Origin: Streptomyces sp. NBC_00670
Lineage (GTDB): Bacteria > Actinomycetota > Actinomycetes > Streptomycetales > Streptomycetaceae
Length of the DNA stretch: 64,000 bases
Direction of reading: 5' to 3'
NCBI RefSeq assembly: GCF_036226765.1
Contig: NZ_CP109017.1
Span: forward strand, 1,426,001-1,490,000
The notes under the pieces are model-generated. The model was given only the letters and a program-made list of their open reading frames with translations, was not told the DNA's origin and did no database searches. Shown piece after piece: positions 43,164-52,231 of the stretch. Positions within the stretch are counted from its first letter, which is position 1, and each line of letters starts with the position of its first letter. A program made the position numbers and the translations under genes.

Positions 43164-44009
43164 TCAGAGCAGCGAGGCCCGCGGGCCGTCGGGCTGCTCC
43201 AGCCGCCGCTGGAGGATCGAGCGGGCGATCCCGGAGGACTCCTCCTCCGTCAGCCGGCGGAAGCCGTCCTCGGTGATCACGGTGACGATCGGATAGATCC
43301 GGCGTGCGACATCGGGACCGCCGGTCGCCGAGTCGTCGTCCGCCGCGTCGTACAGGGCCTGGACCACGAGCGTCGTGGCCTGGTCCTCGGTCAGGTCCTC
43401 GCGGTAGAGCTTCTTCATGGCGCCGCGGGCGAAGACCGAGCCGGAGCCCGTGGCCGCGTAGCCGCTCTCCTCGGAGCGGCCGCCCGTGACGTCGTAGGAG
43501 AAGATCCGGCCCTTGTCGCGGTCCACGTCGTAGCCCGCGAAGAGCGGGACCACGGCCAGGCCCTGCATCGCCATGCCGAGATTGGACCGGATCATCGTGG
43601 ACAGGCGGTTGGCCTTGCCCTCCAGGGAAAGCTGGGCGCCCTCCACCTTCTCGAAGTGCTCGAGTTCGAGCTGGAACAGCTTCACCATCTCCACGGCGAG
43701 ACCCGCCGTGCCGGCGATGCCCACCGCCGAGTACTCGTCCGCGGGGAACACCTTCTCGATGTCCCGCTGCGCGATCACGTTGCCCATGGTGGCCCGCCGG
43801 TCACCGGCGAGCACCACGCCGCCGGGGAAGGTGACAGCCACGATCGTCGTGCCGTGCGGGGCCTCGAGGACTCCCTGGGTCGGGGGCAACTGCCGGTTGC
43901 CGGGCAGCATCTCCGGCTGGTGTACGGAGAGGAAGTCCATGAAGGACGAGGACCCGGGCGTCAGGAAGGCAGCCGGCAGACGCCCGGTGCTACGAGTGTT
44001 GGCTTCCAC
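43164..44009 (-). CDS. prcB: 20S proteasome beta subunit, with propeptide
   Basis: The 281-residue precursor has a 53-residue propeptide that is cut before Thr54 ([12 protein letters not shown]), which exposes the catalytic N-terminal Thr. Downstream are the conserved [20 protein letters not shown] (catalytic Asp and Lys/Arg environment), [20 protein letters not shown], and [22 protein letters not shown] at 44009 is preceded by GGAAGGAAACGC. It is upstream of prcA by 59 nt and separated from pup by a 192-nt gap containing a strong hairpin. Confidence 0.97.
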   Translation of the reverse strand: MEANTRSTGRLPAAFLTPGSSSFMDFLSVHQPEMLPGNRQLPPTQGVLEAPHGTTIVAVTFPGGVVLAGDRRATMGNVIAQRDIEKVFPADEYSAVGIAGTAGLAVEMVKLFQLELEHFEKVEGAQLSLEGKANRLSTMIRSNLGMAMQGLAVVPLFAGYDVDRDKGRIFSYDVTGGRSEESGYAATGSGSVFARGAMKKLYREDLTEDQATTLVVQALYDAADDDSATGGPDVARRIYPIVTVITEDGFRRLTEEESSGIARSILQRRLEQPDGPRASLL

Positions 44010-44137
44010 GCGTTTCCTTCCACGTAAGGCTGCGGCCCCGCCGGGAACAGCCGAGCCGATCATCAAATCCGTGCACGGACCCTACCCGCACCGGGGCCGG
44101 TCATCCGTCCCGGTACCGGCCCGCTGCCGGCGTGCCC

Positions 44138-44183
44138 GCCGGGGGCCGGCACCGGGCGGTGCGCCCGGGCGCCGGCCCCCGGC
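44138..44183 (-). terminator. long hairpin between pup and prcB, possible attenuator
   Basis: GCCGGGGGCCGGC (44138-44150) pairs with GCCGGCCCCCGGC (44171-44183), and inside it ACCGGGCG pairs mostly with CGCCCGGG, so the stem exceeds 20 bp. It lies between pup and prcB. Either prcBA has its own promoter in the remaining gap, or this structure tunes the ratio of Pup to proteasome subunits. Confidence 0.65.
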
Positions 44184-44201
44184 CTCACGCGGGGCCGGGT
44201 G

Positions 44202-44420
44202 CTACTCGCCGCCCTTTTGCACGAAGGACCGCACGAAGTCCTCGGCGTTGGACTCCAGGACGTCGTCGATCTCGTCCAGGACGTCGTCCACGTCGTCGCT
44301 CAGCTTCTCGTGGCGCTCCTTGAGGTCCTCCGAGCCCTGCGCGTCCTGCGCCTGCTCCTCGACCTCCTCCGTGGAGCGCGTCGCCTTCTGCTGGCCGCCG
44401 CCGGTGTCCTTGGTCGCCAT
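44202..44420 (-). CDS. pup: prokaryotic ubiquitin-like protein Pup (mature Glu-ending form)
   Basis: The 72-residue, largely disordered protein has the Gln/Thr-rich start (MATKDTGGGQQKATRSTEEV) and the acidic helix that binds the Arc coiled coil (LSDDVDDVLDEIDDVLESNA). It ends VQKGGE. The last residue is Glu rather than Gln, so PafA can use it directly and deamidation by Dop is not needed. ATG at 44420 was chosen by family length. It is between dop and prcB in the same orientation. Confidence 0.97.
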   Translation of the reverse strand: MATKDTGGGQQKATRSTEEVEEQAQDAQGSEDLKERHEKLSDDVDDVLDEIDDVLESNAEDFVRSFVQKGGE

Positions 44421-44583
44421 TACCCTCACCCCGCTCAGTTCGGTTCGCCCGACATGGTCGGCATTCCTGCCGATCGGTGATGATCAGACCCTACTCGCCG
44501 GGTCCGACATCGGCCCCGTGATCGGATCATTCCCTCGCACCGCGGTTTCCACCCCGCCCGGCCGGATCGGCCGGGCGGGCCGC

Positions 44584-46095
44584 TCAGCCGCCCGACAACA
44601 CCTTGACCAGGTCCTCGGCGGTGCGGCAGCGGTCGAGCAGCTCCTTGACGTGATTACGCGTTCCGCGAAGCGGTTCCAGCGTGGGTACCCGCTGCAGGGA
44701 GTCCCGACCCGGAAGATCGAAGATCACCGAGTCCCAGGAGGCCGCGGCCACGTCGTCGGCGTACTGCTCCAGACACCGGCCGCGGAAGTAGGCGCGGGTG
44801 TCCTCGGGGGGCTGTGTACGGGCCCGCTCGACCTCCTTCTCGTCCAGCAGCCGCTTGATCCGCCCGCGGGCCGCCAGACGGTTGTACAGGCCCTTCTCGG
44901 CGCGCACGTCGGCGTACTGCAGGTCGACGAGGTGCAGCCGGGCGGCGTCCCAGTCCAGGCCGTCACGGCGCCGATAGCCCTCCATGAGCTCCCGCTTGGC
45001 GACCCAGTCGAGCTCGCCGGCCAGGCTCATCGGGTCGTTCTCCAGCCGGTTGAGCGTGTCCTCCCAACGGATGAGGACGTCCTTGGTCTGCTCGTCCGCG
45101 TCGGCGCCGTAGCGCTCCTCGACGTACTTGCGGGCGAGCTCGAAGTACTCCATCTGGAGCTGCACCGCGGTGAGCGTGCGCCCGCTGCGGAGGGTGACCA
45201 GATGCCGCAGCGTGGGGTCGTGGGAGACCTGGTGGAGGGTGCGTACGGGCTGGTCGACGGCGAGGTCGACGGCGATGAAGCCGTCCTCGATCATGGAGAG
45301 CACCAGGGCCGTGGTGCCCAGCTTGAGGTACGTCGAGATCTCCGACAGGTTCGCGTCACCGATGATCACGTGCAGCCGGCGGTACTTCTCGGCGTCGGCG
45401 TGGGGCTCGTCGCGGGTGTTGATGAGGGGGCGCTTGAGCGTCGTCTCCAGGCCCACCTCCACCTCGAAGTAGTCCGCGCGCTGGCTGAGCTGGAAGCCGT
45501 GCTCGTGGCCGTCCTGACCGATGCCGACGCGGCCGGCGCCGGTGACGACCTGGCGGGAGACGAAGAAGGGCGTCAGATGGCGCACGATGTCCGAGAAGGG
45601 GGTCTCCCGCTTCATCAGGTAGTTCTCGTGCGTGCCGTAGGAGGCGCCCTTGTTGTCGGTGTTGTTCTTGTAGAGGTGGATCGGCTGGGCGCCGGGGAGC
45701 TGGGCGGCCCGCTCGGCGGCCTCGGCCATGATCCGCTCGCCGGCCTTGTCCCACAGCACGGCGTCCCGCGGATTGGTGACCTCGGGGGCGCTGTACTCGG
45801 GGTGGGCGTGGTCGACGTAGAGGCGCGCGCCGTTGGTGAGGATCACATTGGCCAGGCCGATGTCCTCGTCGGTGAGCTGGGTGGAGTCGGCGGCCTCACG
45901 GGCGAGGTCGAAGCCCCGCGCGTCCCGCAGCGGGTTCTCCTCCTCGAAGTCCCAGCGGGCCCGGCGGGCCCGGTGCATCGCCGCCGCGTAGGCGTTGACG
46001 ATCTGGGACGAGGTGAGCATGGCATTGGCGTTGGGGTGGCCGGGGACGGAGATCCCGTACTCCGTCTCGATGCCCATTACTCGCCGTACGGTCAT
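44584..46095 (-). CDS. dop: Pup deamidase/depupylase Dop
   Basis: The 503-residue enzyme is a PafA homologue with [20 protein letters not shown] at the start and [18 protein letters not shown] with Asp95 (the catalytic aspartate equivalent). It also has the flexible Dop-loop insert (about 42-80), [20 protein letters not shown], and [20 protein letters not shown]. It removes Pup from substrates. Since Pup here ends in Glu, depupylation rather than deamidation is probably its only needed activity. It lies 163 nt upstream of pup and 231 nt downstream of arc, with a terminator hairpin between arc and dop. Confidence 0.97.
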   Translation of the reverse strand: MTVRRVMGIETEYGISVPGHPNANAMLTSSQIVNAYAAAMHRARRARWDFEEENPLRDARGFDLAREAADSTQLTDEDIGLANVILTNGARLYVDHAHPEYSAPEVTNPRDAVLWDKAGERIMAEAAERAAQLPGAQPIHLYKNNTDNKGASYGTHENYLMKRETPFSDIVRHLTPFFVSRQVVTGAGRVGIGQDGHEHGFQLSQRADYFEVEVGLETTLKRPLINTRDEPHADAEKYRRLHVIIGDANLSEISTYLKLGTTALVLSMIEDGFIAVDLAVDQPVRTLHQVSHDPTLRHLVTLRSGRTLTAVQLQMEYFELARKYVEERYGADADEQTKDVLIRWEDTLNRLENDPMSLAGELDWVAKRELMEGYRRRDGLDWDAARLHLVDLQYADVRAEKGLYNRLAARGRIKRLLDEKEVERARTQPPEDTRAYFRGRCLEQYADDVAAASWDSVIFDLPGRDSLQRVPTLEPLRGTRNHVKELLDRCRTAEDLVKVLSGG

Positions 46096-46283
46096 GCGGC
46101 CCTCCTTGCCCGGCGGCGTCCCCGGTCGGGGCGGCGCTCAGTTACCGCTGGTGCTCCGGTGCGCGTGCGGTGCCCGTCCCCGCACGGCGCGACGCGGCGG
46201 TACGAAAGAGCCTAGAACGCCTCTGCGCTGGTGGGGAGATCATTTGCGTCATTGGTGGTCCGGCGGTGGCCGGTAAAGCAGTC

Positions 46284-46316
46284 GGCTGCGGGTACCCGCC
46301 GTGGGCACCCGCAGCC
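46284..46316 (-). terminator. hairpin downstream of arc
   Basis: GGCTGCGGGT (46284-46293) and ACCCGCAGCC (46307-46316) form a perfect 10-bp stem 10 nt past the arc stop. The remaining gap to dop (46096-46283) should contain the dop promoter, but no clear pair was found. Confidence 0.8.
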
Positions 46317-46326
46317 TCCCTTTGTG

Positions 46327-48093
46327 CTACAGGTACTGCCCGGTGTTGGCCACGGTGTCGATGGAGCGCCCGGTGTCCGAACCCTGTTTTCCGGTGATGA
46401 GCGTACGGATGTAGACGATCCGCTCGCCCTTCTTTCCGGAGATGCGGGCCCAGTCGTCCGGATTGGTGGTGTTGGGCAGGTCCTCGTTCTCCTTGAACTC
46501 GTCCACGCATGCCTGGAGCAGGTGGGAGACGCGGAGGCCCTTCTGGTTCTTCTCCAGGAAGTCCTTGATCGCCATTTTCTTGGCGCGCCCGACGATGTTC
46601 TCGATCATGGCGCCGGAGTTGAAGTCCTTGAAGTACAGGACTTCCTTGTCGCCATTGGCGTAGGTGACTTCCAGGAAGCGGTTTTCCTCGGATTCGGCGT
46701 ACATGTGCTCGACCGCGGTCTGGATCATTCCCTGGACCGTGGACGCCTTGTCGCCACTGTGTTCGGTGAGGTCGTCGCCGTGCAGCGGGAGGCGCTCGGT
46801 GAGGTACTTGCCGAAGATGTCCTTGGCCGCCTCGGCGTCCGGACGTTCGATCTTGATCTTCACGTCGAGCCGGCCGGGGCGCAGGATCGCGGGGTCGATC
46901 ATGTCCTCACGGTTGGAGGCGCCGATCACCACCACGTTCTGCAGGCCCTCCACACCGTCGATCTCGGCGAGCAGCTGCGGGACGATGGTGTTCTCCACGT
47001 CCGAGCTGACGCCGGAGCCGCGGGTACGGAAGAGGGACTCCATCTCGTCGAAGAAGACGATGACGGGGGTGCCCTCGGACGCCTTCTCACGGGCCCGCTG
47101 GAAGACCAGGCGGATCTGCCGCTCGGTCTCGCCGACGTACTTGTTCAGGAGCTCGGGGCCCTTGATGTTGAGGAAGAAGCTCTTGCCGGCGGCCTGGCCG
47201 GTGACCTCGGCGACCTTCTTGGCCAGCGAGTTGGCGACGGCCTTGGCGATGAGCGTCTTGCCGCATCCGGGGGGCCCGTAGAGCAGCACGCCCTTGGGCG
47301 GCCGCAGTTCGTGCTCCTTGAAGAGGTCGGGGTAGAGATACGGCAGTTCGACCGCGTCCCGGATGGCCTCGATCTGGCCGCCGAGACCGCCGATCTGCTC
47401 GTAGCCGATGTCGGGGACCTCTTCGAGGACGAGTTCCTCGACCTCGCTCTTGGGGACGACCTCGTAGACGTAGCCGGAACGGGGCTCCATCAGCAGGGCG
47501 TCGCCGGGACGGATGGTGATGTCGAGCAGCGGCTCGGCGAGCCGCACCACCCGCTCCTCGTCGGTGTGCCCGATGACCAGGGCGCGTTCGCCGTCCTCGA
47601 GGATCTCCTTGAGGGTGACGATGTCGCCGACGCTCTCGAACTCCATGGCGTCGACCACGTTGAGAGCTTCGTTGAGCATCACTTCCTGGCCGCGCCTGAG
47701 TTCGTCGAGCTCCACGGAGGGGCTGACGTTGACGCGGAGTTTGCGGCCGCCGGTGAAGATGTCGGCGGTGCCGTCCTCATTGGCCTGCAGGAAGACGCCG
47801 AAGCCGGCCGGCGGCTGGGCCAGCCGGTCGACCTCCTCCTTGAGGGCGACGATCTGGTCGCGGGCCTCGCGGAGCGTTCCGGCGAGTCGTTCGTTCTGGG
47901 CGGACACGCCGGCCAGGTTGGTCTGCAGCTCGACGATCCGCTCCTCGAGAATCCTCGTGTGTCGCGGAGAGTCGGCGAGCTTGCGTCGCAGGACGGCGAT
48001 CTCCTGCTCAAGATAGGCGATCTGCCCGGCCGGGTCGTCGGACCCGCGTCCCGGGCGGATGCCGCGGTTCATGTCGTCGTCGTGGGCTGCCAC
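46327..48093 (-). CDS. arc: proteasome-associated AAA ATPase Arc/Mpa
   Basis: The 588-residue ring ATPase recruits pupylated proteins and threads them into the 20S core. An N-terminal coiled coil (about 24-92) binds Pup. Two OB folds follow (about 95-225). The AAA module has Walker A GPPGCGKT (273-280), Walker [10 protein letters not shown] (344-351), and arginine fingers in [20 protein letters not shown]. The C-terminus ends NTGQYL, the GQYL motif that docks into the proteasome alpha ring. GTG at 48093 follows GAGGTGAGG. It is divergent from the ferredoxin gene. Confidence 0.97.
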   Translation of the reverse strand: MAAHDDDMNRGIRPGRGSDDPAGQIAYLEQEIAVLRRKLADSPRHTRILEERIVELQTNLAGVSAQNERLAGTLREARDQIVALKEEVDRLAQPPAGFGVFLQANEDGTADIFTGGRKLRVNVSPSVELDELRRGQEVMLNEALNVVDAMEFESVGDIVTLKEILEDGERALVIGHTDEERVVRLAEPLLDITIRPGDALLMEPRSGYVYEVVPKSEVEELVLEEVPDIGYEQIGGLGGQIEAIRDAVELPYLYPDLFKEHELRPPKGVLLYGPPGCGKTLIAKAVANSLAKKVAEVTGQAAGKSFFLNIKGPELLNKYVGETERQIRLVFQRAREKASEGTPVIVFFDEMESLFRTRGSGVSSDVENTIVPQLLAEIDGVEGLQNVVVIGASNREDMIDPAILRPGRLDVKIKIERPDAEAAKDIFGKYLTERLPLHGDDLTEHSGDKASTVQGMIQTAVEHMYAESEENRFLEVTYANGDKEVLYFKDFNSGAMIENIVGRAKKMAIKDFLEKNQKGLRVSHLLQACVDEFKENEDLPNTTNPDDWARISGKKGERIVYIRTLITGKQGSDTGRSIDTVANTGQYL

Positions 48094-48337
48094 GGTCCTC
48101 ACCTCCTCCAAGGGGAGCTGGACGCTTCCAGACCCTACCTGGGTGGGTGTCGATTGAAACCCCTAGATCACAAAGACGGTCGGGGTGTGTCCGATCTTCA
48201 CCCTTGCGCTCTCCCTCACGCCAGGGGAATACCCACCGAACGCGATTGAAAAGCTGCCCCGGGTAGGGTCGAAGTGTTCAACACCCGCCGGAGCTGGCCG
48301 GATTCCCGTCCGGCCCGGCAGAGAAAGGGCAGGAGAG
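48094..48337. promoter_or_regulatory. divergent promoter region of arc and ferredoxin
   Basis: This 244-nt gap is AT-richer in its centre (48150-48260), as expected for two divergent promoters. A TAGGGT hexamer (48265-48270) and a TAGGGG on the other strand near 48168 could be -10 elements, but neither has a well-spaced -35. No gene was seen. Confidence 0.35.
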
Positions 48338-48661
48338 ATGACCGTGCAGCAGGAGGCGACCGGCGGGGGCGAGGCGCTGGAGGTGTGGATCGACCAGGAT
48401 CTGTGCACCGGCGACGGGATCTGCGCCCAGTACGCCCCGGAGGTCTTCGAGCTGGACATCGACGGCCTGGCCTACGTCAAGGGCGACGGGGACGAACTGC
48501 TGCAGGCCAGGGGTGCGACGACGCCCGTGCCGCTGCCGTTGCTGACGGACGTGGTGGACTCGGCGCGGGAGTGCCCGGGCGAGTGCATCCATGTGCGGCG
48601 GGCCTCGGACGGCGTCGAGGTGTACGGCCCGGACGCCGTGGAGACCGCGGACGCCGGGTGA
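48338..48661 (+). CDS. ferredoxin ([3Fe-4S] or [4Fe-4S] type)
   Basis: The 107-residue ferredoxin has the cluster ligands CTGDGIC (two Cys) and ARECPGECIHV (CP then C), with the PEVFELDIDGLAYV beta region between, typical of small actinobacterial 3Fe-4S ferredoxins that donate electrons to P450s. The extra Cys in CPGEC might permit a 4Fe-4S cluster. ATG at 48338 lies behind AGGAGAG. It is divergent from arc, an association conserved in Streptomyces without a known reason. No P450 or reductase partner is adjacent. Confidence 0.9.
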   Translation: MTVQQEATGGGEALEVWIDQDLCTGDGICAQYAPEVFELDIDGLAYVKGDGDELLQARGATTPVPLPLLTDVVDSARECPGECIHVRRASDGVEVYGPDAVETADAG

Positions 48662-48742
48662 CCCGCCGGATGCGGTACGTCACTTCTGTCTGGTTTCTCA
48701 CATTCGCCCGGCCGTGAGCGGACCTTCGGCCGCGGCCATGCC

Positions 48743-49372
48743 TCAGACGCGCCGGGCCGGGGCCGGGGTGGAACGCTCGAACACGCCGTTCTTCCACTGC
48801 CACTTGGCGTGCTCGGTGACGTCCGGGCAGCAACTGGGCACGTCGGCCGTGGAGTAGCCGAGCAGGGTGGCGGTGACGGCGCCGTCGGCGACCGTGAACT
48901 CCGTGACGGTGTCGCGGTCCTTGGGATCGACGAGGGTGGCGACCACGCGCGGCTTCTTGTCGCCGGCGGCCTGGGTGAGGACGTAGACGCCGTCGGGCGG
49001 GGTGCCCATGCCCGACTCGCAGTGGACGACGGCGGCCGTCTCGGGGCGGCCGTCGCCGTCGAGATCGCCCTCGGCCTTCTTCTGGACGACGAGCTTGTTG
49101 CGGCCGCAGTCGAGCGGGAAGGCGGCCTTGGCGGGATCGGGCGCCGGGGCGGTGACCGGGGCGGCCTTCGCGGCGGTGTGCGAGGGCTGGGCGGCCGTGG
49201 CGTGGCCGGGCTGCAGCACGGCGGAGAGGGCGATCACGCCGGCGAGGGCCGTGGCCGTGGCGACCCAGTGGATCGGGCGGGTGGTGGCGTGGGCCAGTTC
49301 CGGGACGGCGGCGGATTGCTGCACGAGGACGGCGTCTCCTGTGAGGGCTGAGCCGGCGGGGGTGCTCGGCAT
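48743..49372 (-). CDS. secreted or anchored protein of unknown function
   Basis: The 209-residue protein has a hydrophobic signal/anchor after about 40 residues (IHWVATATALAGVIALSAVL), then an Ala/Pro-rich spacer and a globular domain. A calcium-binding-like DGDLDGDGRPE segment (EGDLDGDGRPETAAVVHCES) and a Cys-Cys pair (DVPSCCPDV) are notable. It resembles FG-GAP/VCBS-like secreted proteins, but no family can be named. ATG at 49372 is the likely start; 5 codons more are open. It lies downstream of the long inverted repeat at 49452-49503. Confidence 0.65.
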   Translation of the reverse strand: MPSTPAGSALTGDAVLVQQSAAVPELAHATTRPIHWVATATALAGVIALSAVLQPGHATAAQPSHTAAKAAPVTAPAPDPAKAAFPLDCGRNKLVVQKKAEGDLDGDGRPETAAVVHCESGMGTPPDGVYVLTQAAGDKKPRVVATLVDPKDRDTVTEFTVADGAVTATLLGYSTADVPSCCPDVTEHAKWQWKNGVFERSTPAPARRV

Positions 49373-49451
49373 GGTGCCACACGTCACAGTCCCGGGGAAC
49401 GGCGGGGTCCGGATTTCCTCCGCACCGCCGGGCGGGACGCCGTCAACGGCG

Positions 49452-49503
49452 AAGGGCCGTGGCCGAGTTCCCCGGAGTGTCGGGGAACTCGGCCACGGCC
49501 CTT
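49452..49503 (-). terminator. 23-bp perfect inverted repeat, terminator of the tRNA methyltransferase transcript
   Basis: The arms 49452-49474 (AAGGGCCGTGGCCGAGTTCC plus CCG) and 49481-49503 are perfectly complementary, with the loop GAGTGT. It lies about 50 nt past the tRNA methyltransferase stop. The length is unusual for a terminator, and a role in mRNA stability is possible. Confidence 0.8.
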
Positions 49504-49552
49504 GTGCGTTGTACGCGGCACCGGGCCGCCCGCGCGGGACGGCCCGGCGGGG

Positions 49553-50458
49553 TCAGCGGCCGGCGGTGCCTCCGTCGGCGTTGGGACCGGCGTAGTCCTC
49601 GCCGTAGGCGCCCTTCGCGGGGCGGCGGCGGCGCATGGGCGGCTCGACGCCGTCGGCGAGGCGGCGGGCGGTGAGCAGGAACCCGGTGTGCCCGATCATG
49701 CGGTGGTCCGGGCGGACGGCGAGGCCCTCGATGTGCCAGTTGCGGATCATCGTCTCCCAGGCGGTCGGCTCGTTGAAGCAGCCGATCTCCCGGATCGACT
49801 CCACGGTCCGCGCGAGCTGGGTGGTGGTGGCGACGTAGGCGCACAGGATGCCGCCGGGGACGAGCGCCTTGGAGACGGCCTCCAGGCACTCCCAGGGGGC
49901 GAGCATGTCGAGGATGACGCGGTCGACGTCGGTGTCGGAGAGGTTGTCCTGGAGGTCGCCGACGGTGAGCTGCCAGGCGGGGTGCGGACCCCCGAAATAG
50001 CGCTCGACGTTGCCCTGGGCGATCTCGGCGAAGTCCGCGCGACGCTCGTAGCTGTGCAGCATGCCCTGGTCGCCGATGGCACGCAGCAGGAAGCTGCTGA
50101 GCGAGCCGGAGCCGACGCCGGCCTCCACGACGCGGGCGCCGGGGAAGATGTCGGCGAAGGCCAGGATCTGCCCCGCGTCCTTGGGGTAGACGACGGCGGC
50201 CCCGCGGGGCATGGACAGGACGTAGTCGGGGAGCAGGGGGCGCAGCGCGAGGTAGGCGACGTTCCCGGTGGTACGGACGACGCTCCCCTCGGGGGCGCCG
50301 ATCAGTTCGTCGTGCGGGAAGGAACCCTTGTGGGTGTGGAAGTTCTTCCCGGCTTCGAGCGTGAACGTGTAGTGGCGACCCTTGGGGTCGGTCAGCTGTA
50401 CCTGGTCCCCGACCTTGAAGGGCCCGCGACGGCGGGCGGCACCGGTCGGTTCGGACAT
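49553..50458 (-). CDS. trmI: tRNA (adenine-58-N1) methyltransferase TrmI
   Basis: The 301-residue enzyme methylates A58 in the T-loop of tRNA with S-adenosylmethionine. It has an N-terminal beta barrel (FKVGDQVQLTDPKGRHYTFT) and a Rossmann domain. The latter contains PKDAGQILAFADIFPGARVV, EAGVGSGSLSSFLLRAIGDQ (SAM motif I), YERRADFAEIAQGN, and ILDMLAPWECLEAVSKALVP. C-terminal IRNWHIEGLAVRPDHRMIGH is family-specific. Such a gene lies beside arc-proteasome regions in actinobacteria. ATG at 50458 is the only start with family sequence. Confidence 0.95.
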   Translation of the reverse strand: MSEPTGAARRRGPFKVGDQVQLTDPKGRHYTFTLEAGKNFHTHKGSFPHDELIGAPEGSVVRTTGNVAYLALRPLLPDYVLSMPRGAAVVYPKDAGQILAFADIFPGARVVEAGVGSGSLSSFLLRAIGDQGMLHSYERRADFAEIAQGNVERYFGGPHPAWQLTVGDLQDNLSDTDVDRVILDMLAPWECLEAVSKALVPGGILCAYVATTTQLARTVESIREIGCFNEPTAWETMIRNWHIEGLAVRPDHRMIGHTGFLLTARRLADGVEPPMRRRRPAKGAYGEDYAGPNADGGTAGR

Positions 50459-50514
50459 GTGACCAGCCTACCGGCTCCTTGCCGAGGGCTTGACCGGGAT
50501 GCGGTGCCGCGGGG

Positions 50515-52089
50515 TCAGGCCGGCCTGGCCATCGCCCTGACGAAGGCTCTTTCCACGTCGGCCGCCGACAGGACGCCGTAGATCTCGCCGGTCTCCTCCA
50601 CGACGAGGTATTCCGTGGCGGGGGTGGCGCGCAGGACGTCGAGGAGTTCCTCGCCGGAGAGTTCCGCGGAGACGCGCATGCCCTCGGTGAGGTCCTGGGC
50701 GAGCCCGCTGACCGCGACCCAGGGGCGGCGGTGCTCGGGCACGCCGACGATGGCCGCCTCGCGGACCAGGGAGAGCGGCTCCCCCTGGGCGTCGACGACG
50801 ACCAGGGCACGGGCGCCGACCTCGTTGGCGCGGCGCAGCGCCTCGGAGAGCGGGGTGTCGGTCTCGACGGGGACGGCACGCCGGGTGAGCGCACGGGCGC
50901 GCAGCTCGGGCAGGTGTTCGCGCAGCCGGGCCATGCGCAGGCTGTTGCCGGCGCCGGTCCAGATGATCGCGGCGAGGATGGCGGCGAGCAGCGCGTCGGT
51001 GACGGTGTCCATGCCGCCGATGTCCTCGGGGTCGCCGCCCAGGGCGCCGGTCTGGGTGAGCAGCGGCAGCCCGATCAGGACGGCGACGGCGAGCGCGCGG
51101 CCGACCCAGGCGGCGGCGACGGTGCCGCTCATCGGGGTGCCGGTGATCTTCCAGACGACGGCGCGGAGCATGCGGCCGCCGTCGAGCGGGAGGCCGGGCA
51201 GCAGGTTGAAGACGGCGACGATCAGGTTGGAGATCATCAGCCCGGCGAGCAGCACGCCGGGGACCGTGCCGGGTTCGACGGGGCTCATGGCGAGGTAGAA
51301 GACGCCGGCCAGGACGAGGGAGAGCAGCGGGCCGACGAAGGCGAGGACGAACTCCCGGCCGGGGGTCTCGGCCTCCTTCTCGATCTCGGAGACGCCGCCG
51401 AAGAACTGGAGCTGGATGCGGCGGACCGGGAGCTTGAAGCGGAGGGCGGCCACGGTGTGCGCGAGTTCGTGGACGAGGACGGAGGCGTAGAAGGCGACCG
51501 CGAAGAAGAGGGAGACGAGGTAGCGGGCGGCGCCGAGCTCGGGCAGGACGCGATCGAGCTGGCCGCCGAAGACCCAGGTGATCAAGGCGGCGACGAGGAA
51601 CCAGCTGGGGGCCACGTAGACGGGGACGCCGAAGGGGCGGCCCATGAGCAGTCCGCCCCCGGGGTCCTTGGGCCGCTGCGGCCCACGTGGACCGCCGGTG
51701 CCAGGACCGCCCGTGCCCGGGCCGCCTGTGCCTGTGCTGCCGGCACCTGTGCCTGCGCCTGCGCCTGTGTTGCCGGACGATGCCTCGGTCCGGCCCCGGT
51801 GTGCGGGGGCCGGGGGGTGCGGGGCGCCGGCGGGTGCGCCACCGGGGGCGTGGTCCGCGGGGGTGCCGGGCGCCGCGTCCCCCGGGGTGTCCGCGTCGGC
51901 CGGGGGGCCGGTGTCCGGGCCGGGCGTCCCCTCGTGCGGGGCACGCTCCTCGGCGGTCCGCCCGGGGTCGGTGGTGTCCGGGGTCGGCTCGGGGCGGGAC
52001 GTGTCGGTGCGGGGCGGCTGCCCCTCGTGGCGATCGGTCGCCCGGTCGTTGCCGGAGCGCGGCTGTCCGCTCCCGCCGCTCTCGTCCAC
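50515..52089 (-). CDS. site-2 protease family (M50) membrane protease with CBS domains
   Basis: The 524-residue protein has a disordered Gly/Thr/Pro/Asp-rich N-terminus (about 1-140) with GTGGPGTGGP repeats. The M50 core follows with several helices, the zinc motif SVLVHELAHTVAALRF (HExxH) and the third ligand in LLPGLPLDGGRMLRAVVW. Two C-terminal CBS domains (about 390-520; PLSEALRRANEVGARALVVV, DVLRATPATEYLVVEETGEI) may sense nucleotides. Such proteases cut within membranes, often to release regulators. GTG at 52089 follows GAGGGG at five nt. It is divergent from the RecB-like gene. Confidence 0.9.
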   Translation of the reverse strand: MDESGGSGQPRSGNDRATDRHEGQPPRTDTSRPEPTPDTTDPGRTAEERAPHEGTPGPDTGPPADADTPGDAAPGTPADHAPGGAPAGAPHPPAPAHRGRTEASSGNTGAGAGTGAGSTGTGGPGTGGPGTGGPRGPQRPKDPGGGLLMGRPFGVPVYVAPSWFLVAALITWVFGGQLDRVLPELGAARYLVSLFFAVAFYASVLVHELAHTVAALRFKLPVRRIQLQFFGGVSEIEKEAETPGREFVLAFVGPLLSLVLAGVFYLAMSPVEPGTVPGVLLAGLMISNLIVAVFNLLPGLPLDGGRMLRAVVWKITGTPMSGTVAAAWVGRALAVAVLIGLPLLTQTGALGGDPEDIGGMDTVTDALLAAILAAIIWTGAGNSLRMARLREHLPELRARALTRRAVPVETDTPLSEALRRANEVGARALVVVDAQGEPLSLVREAAIVGVPEHRRPWVAVSGLAQDLTEGMRVSAELSGEELLDVLRATPATEYLVVEETGEIYGVLSAADVERAFVRAMARPA

Positions 52090-52231
52090 GATGTCCCCTC
52101 GATCGAAGCGTCTCCCGGTCCCGGCGCTGACCGGGCGGAAGGGTCCGGTGTCGATGGTATGCGGCCGTGGCGCCGGGTTCCGCCCCGGCACCCCCTCAGC
52201 CTGTCAGTGGTGGGCCGTATGGTCTGTGGGC

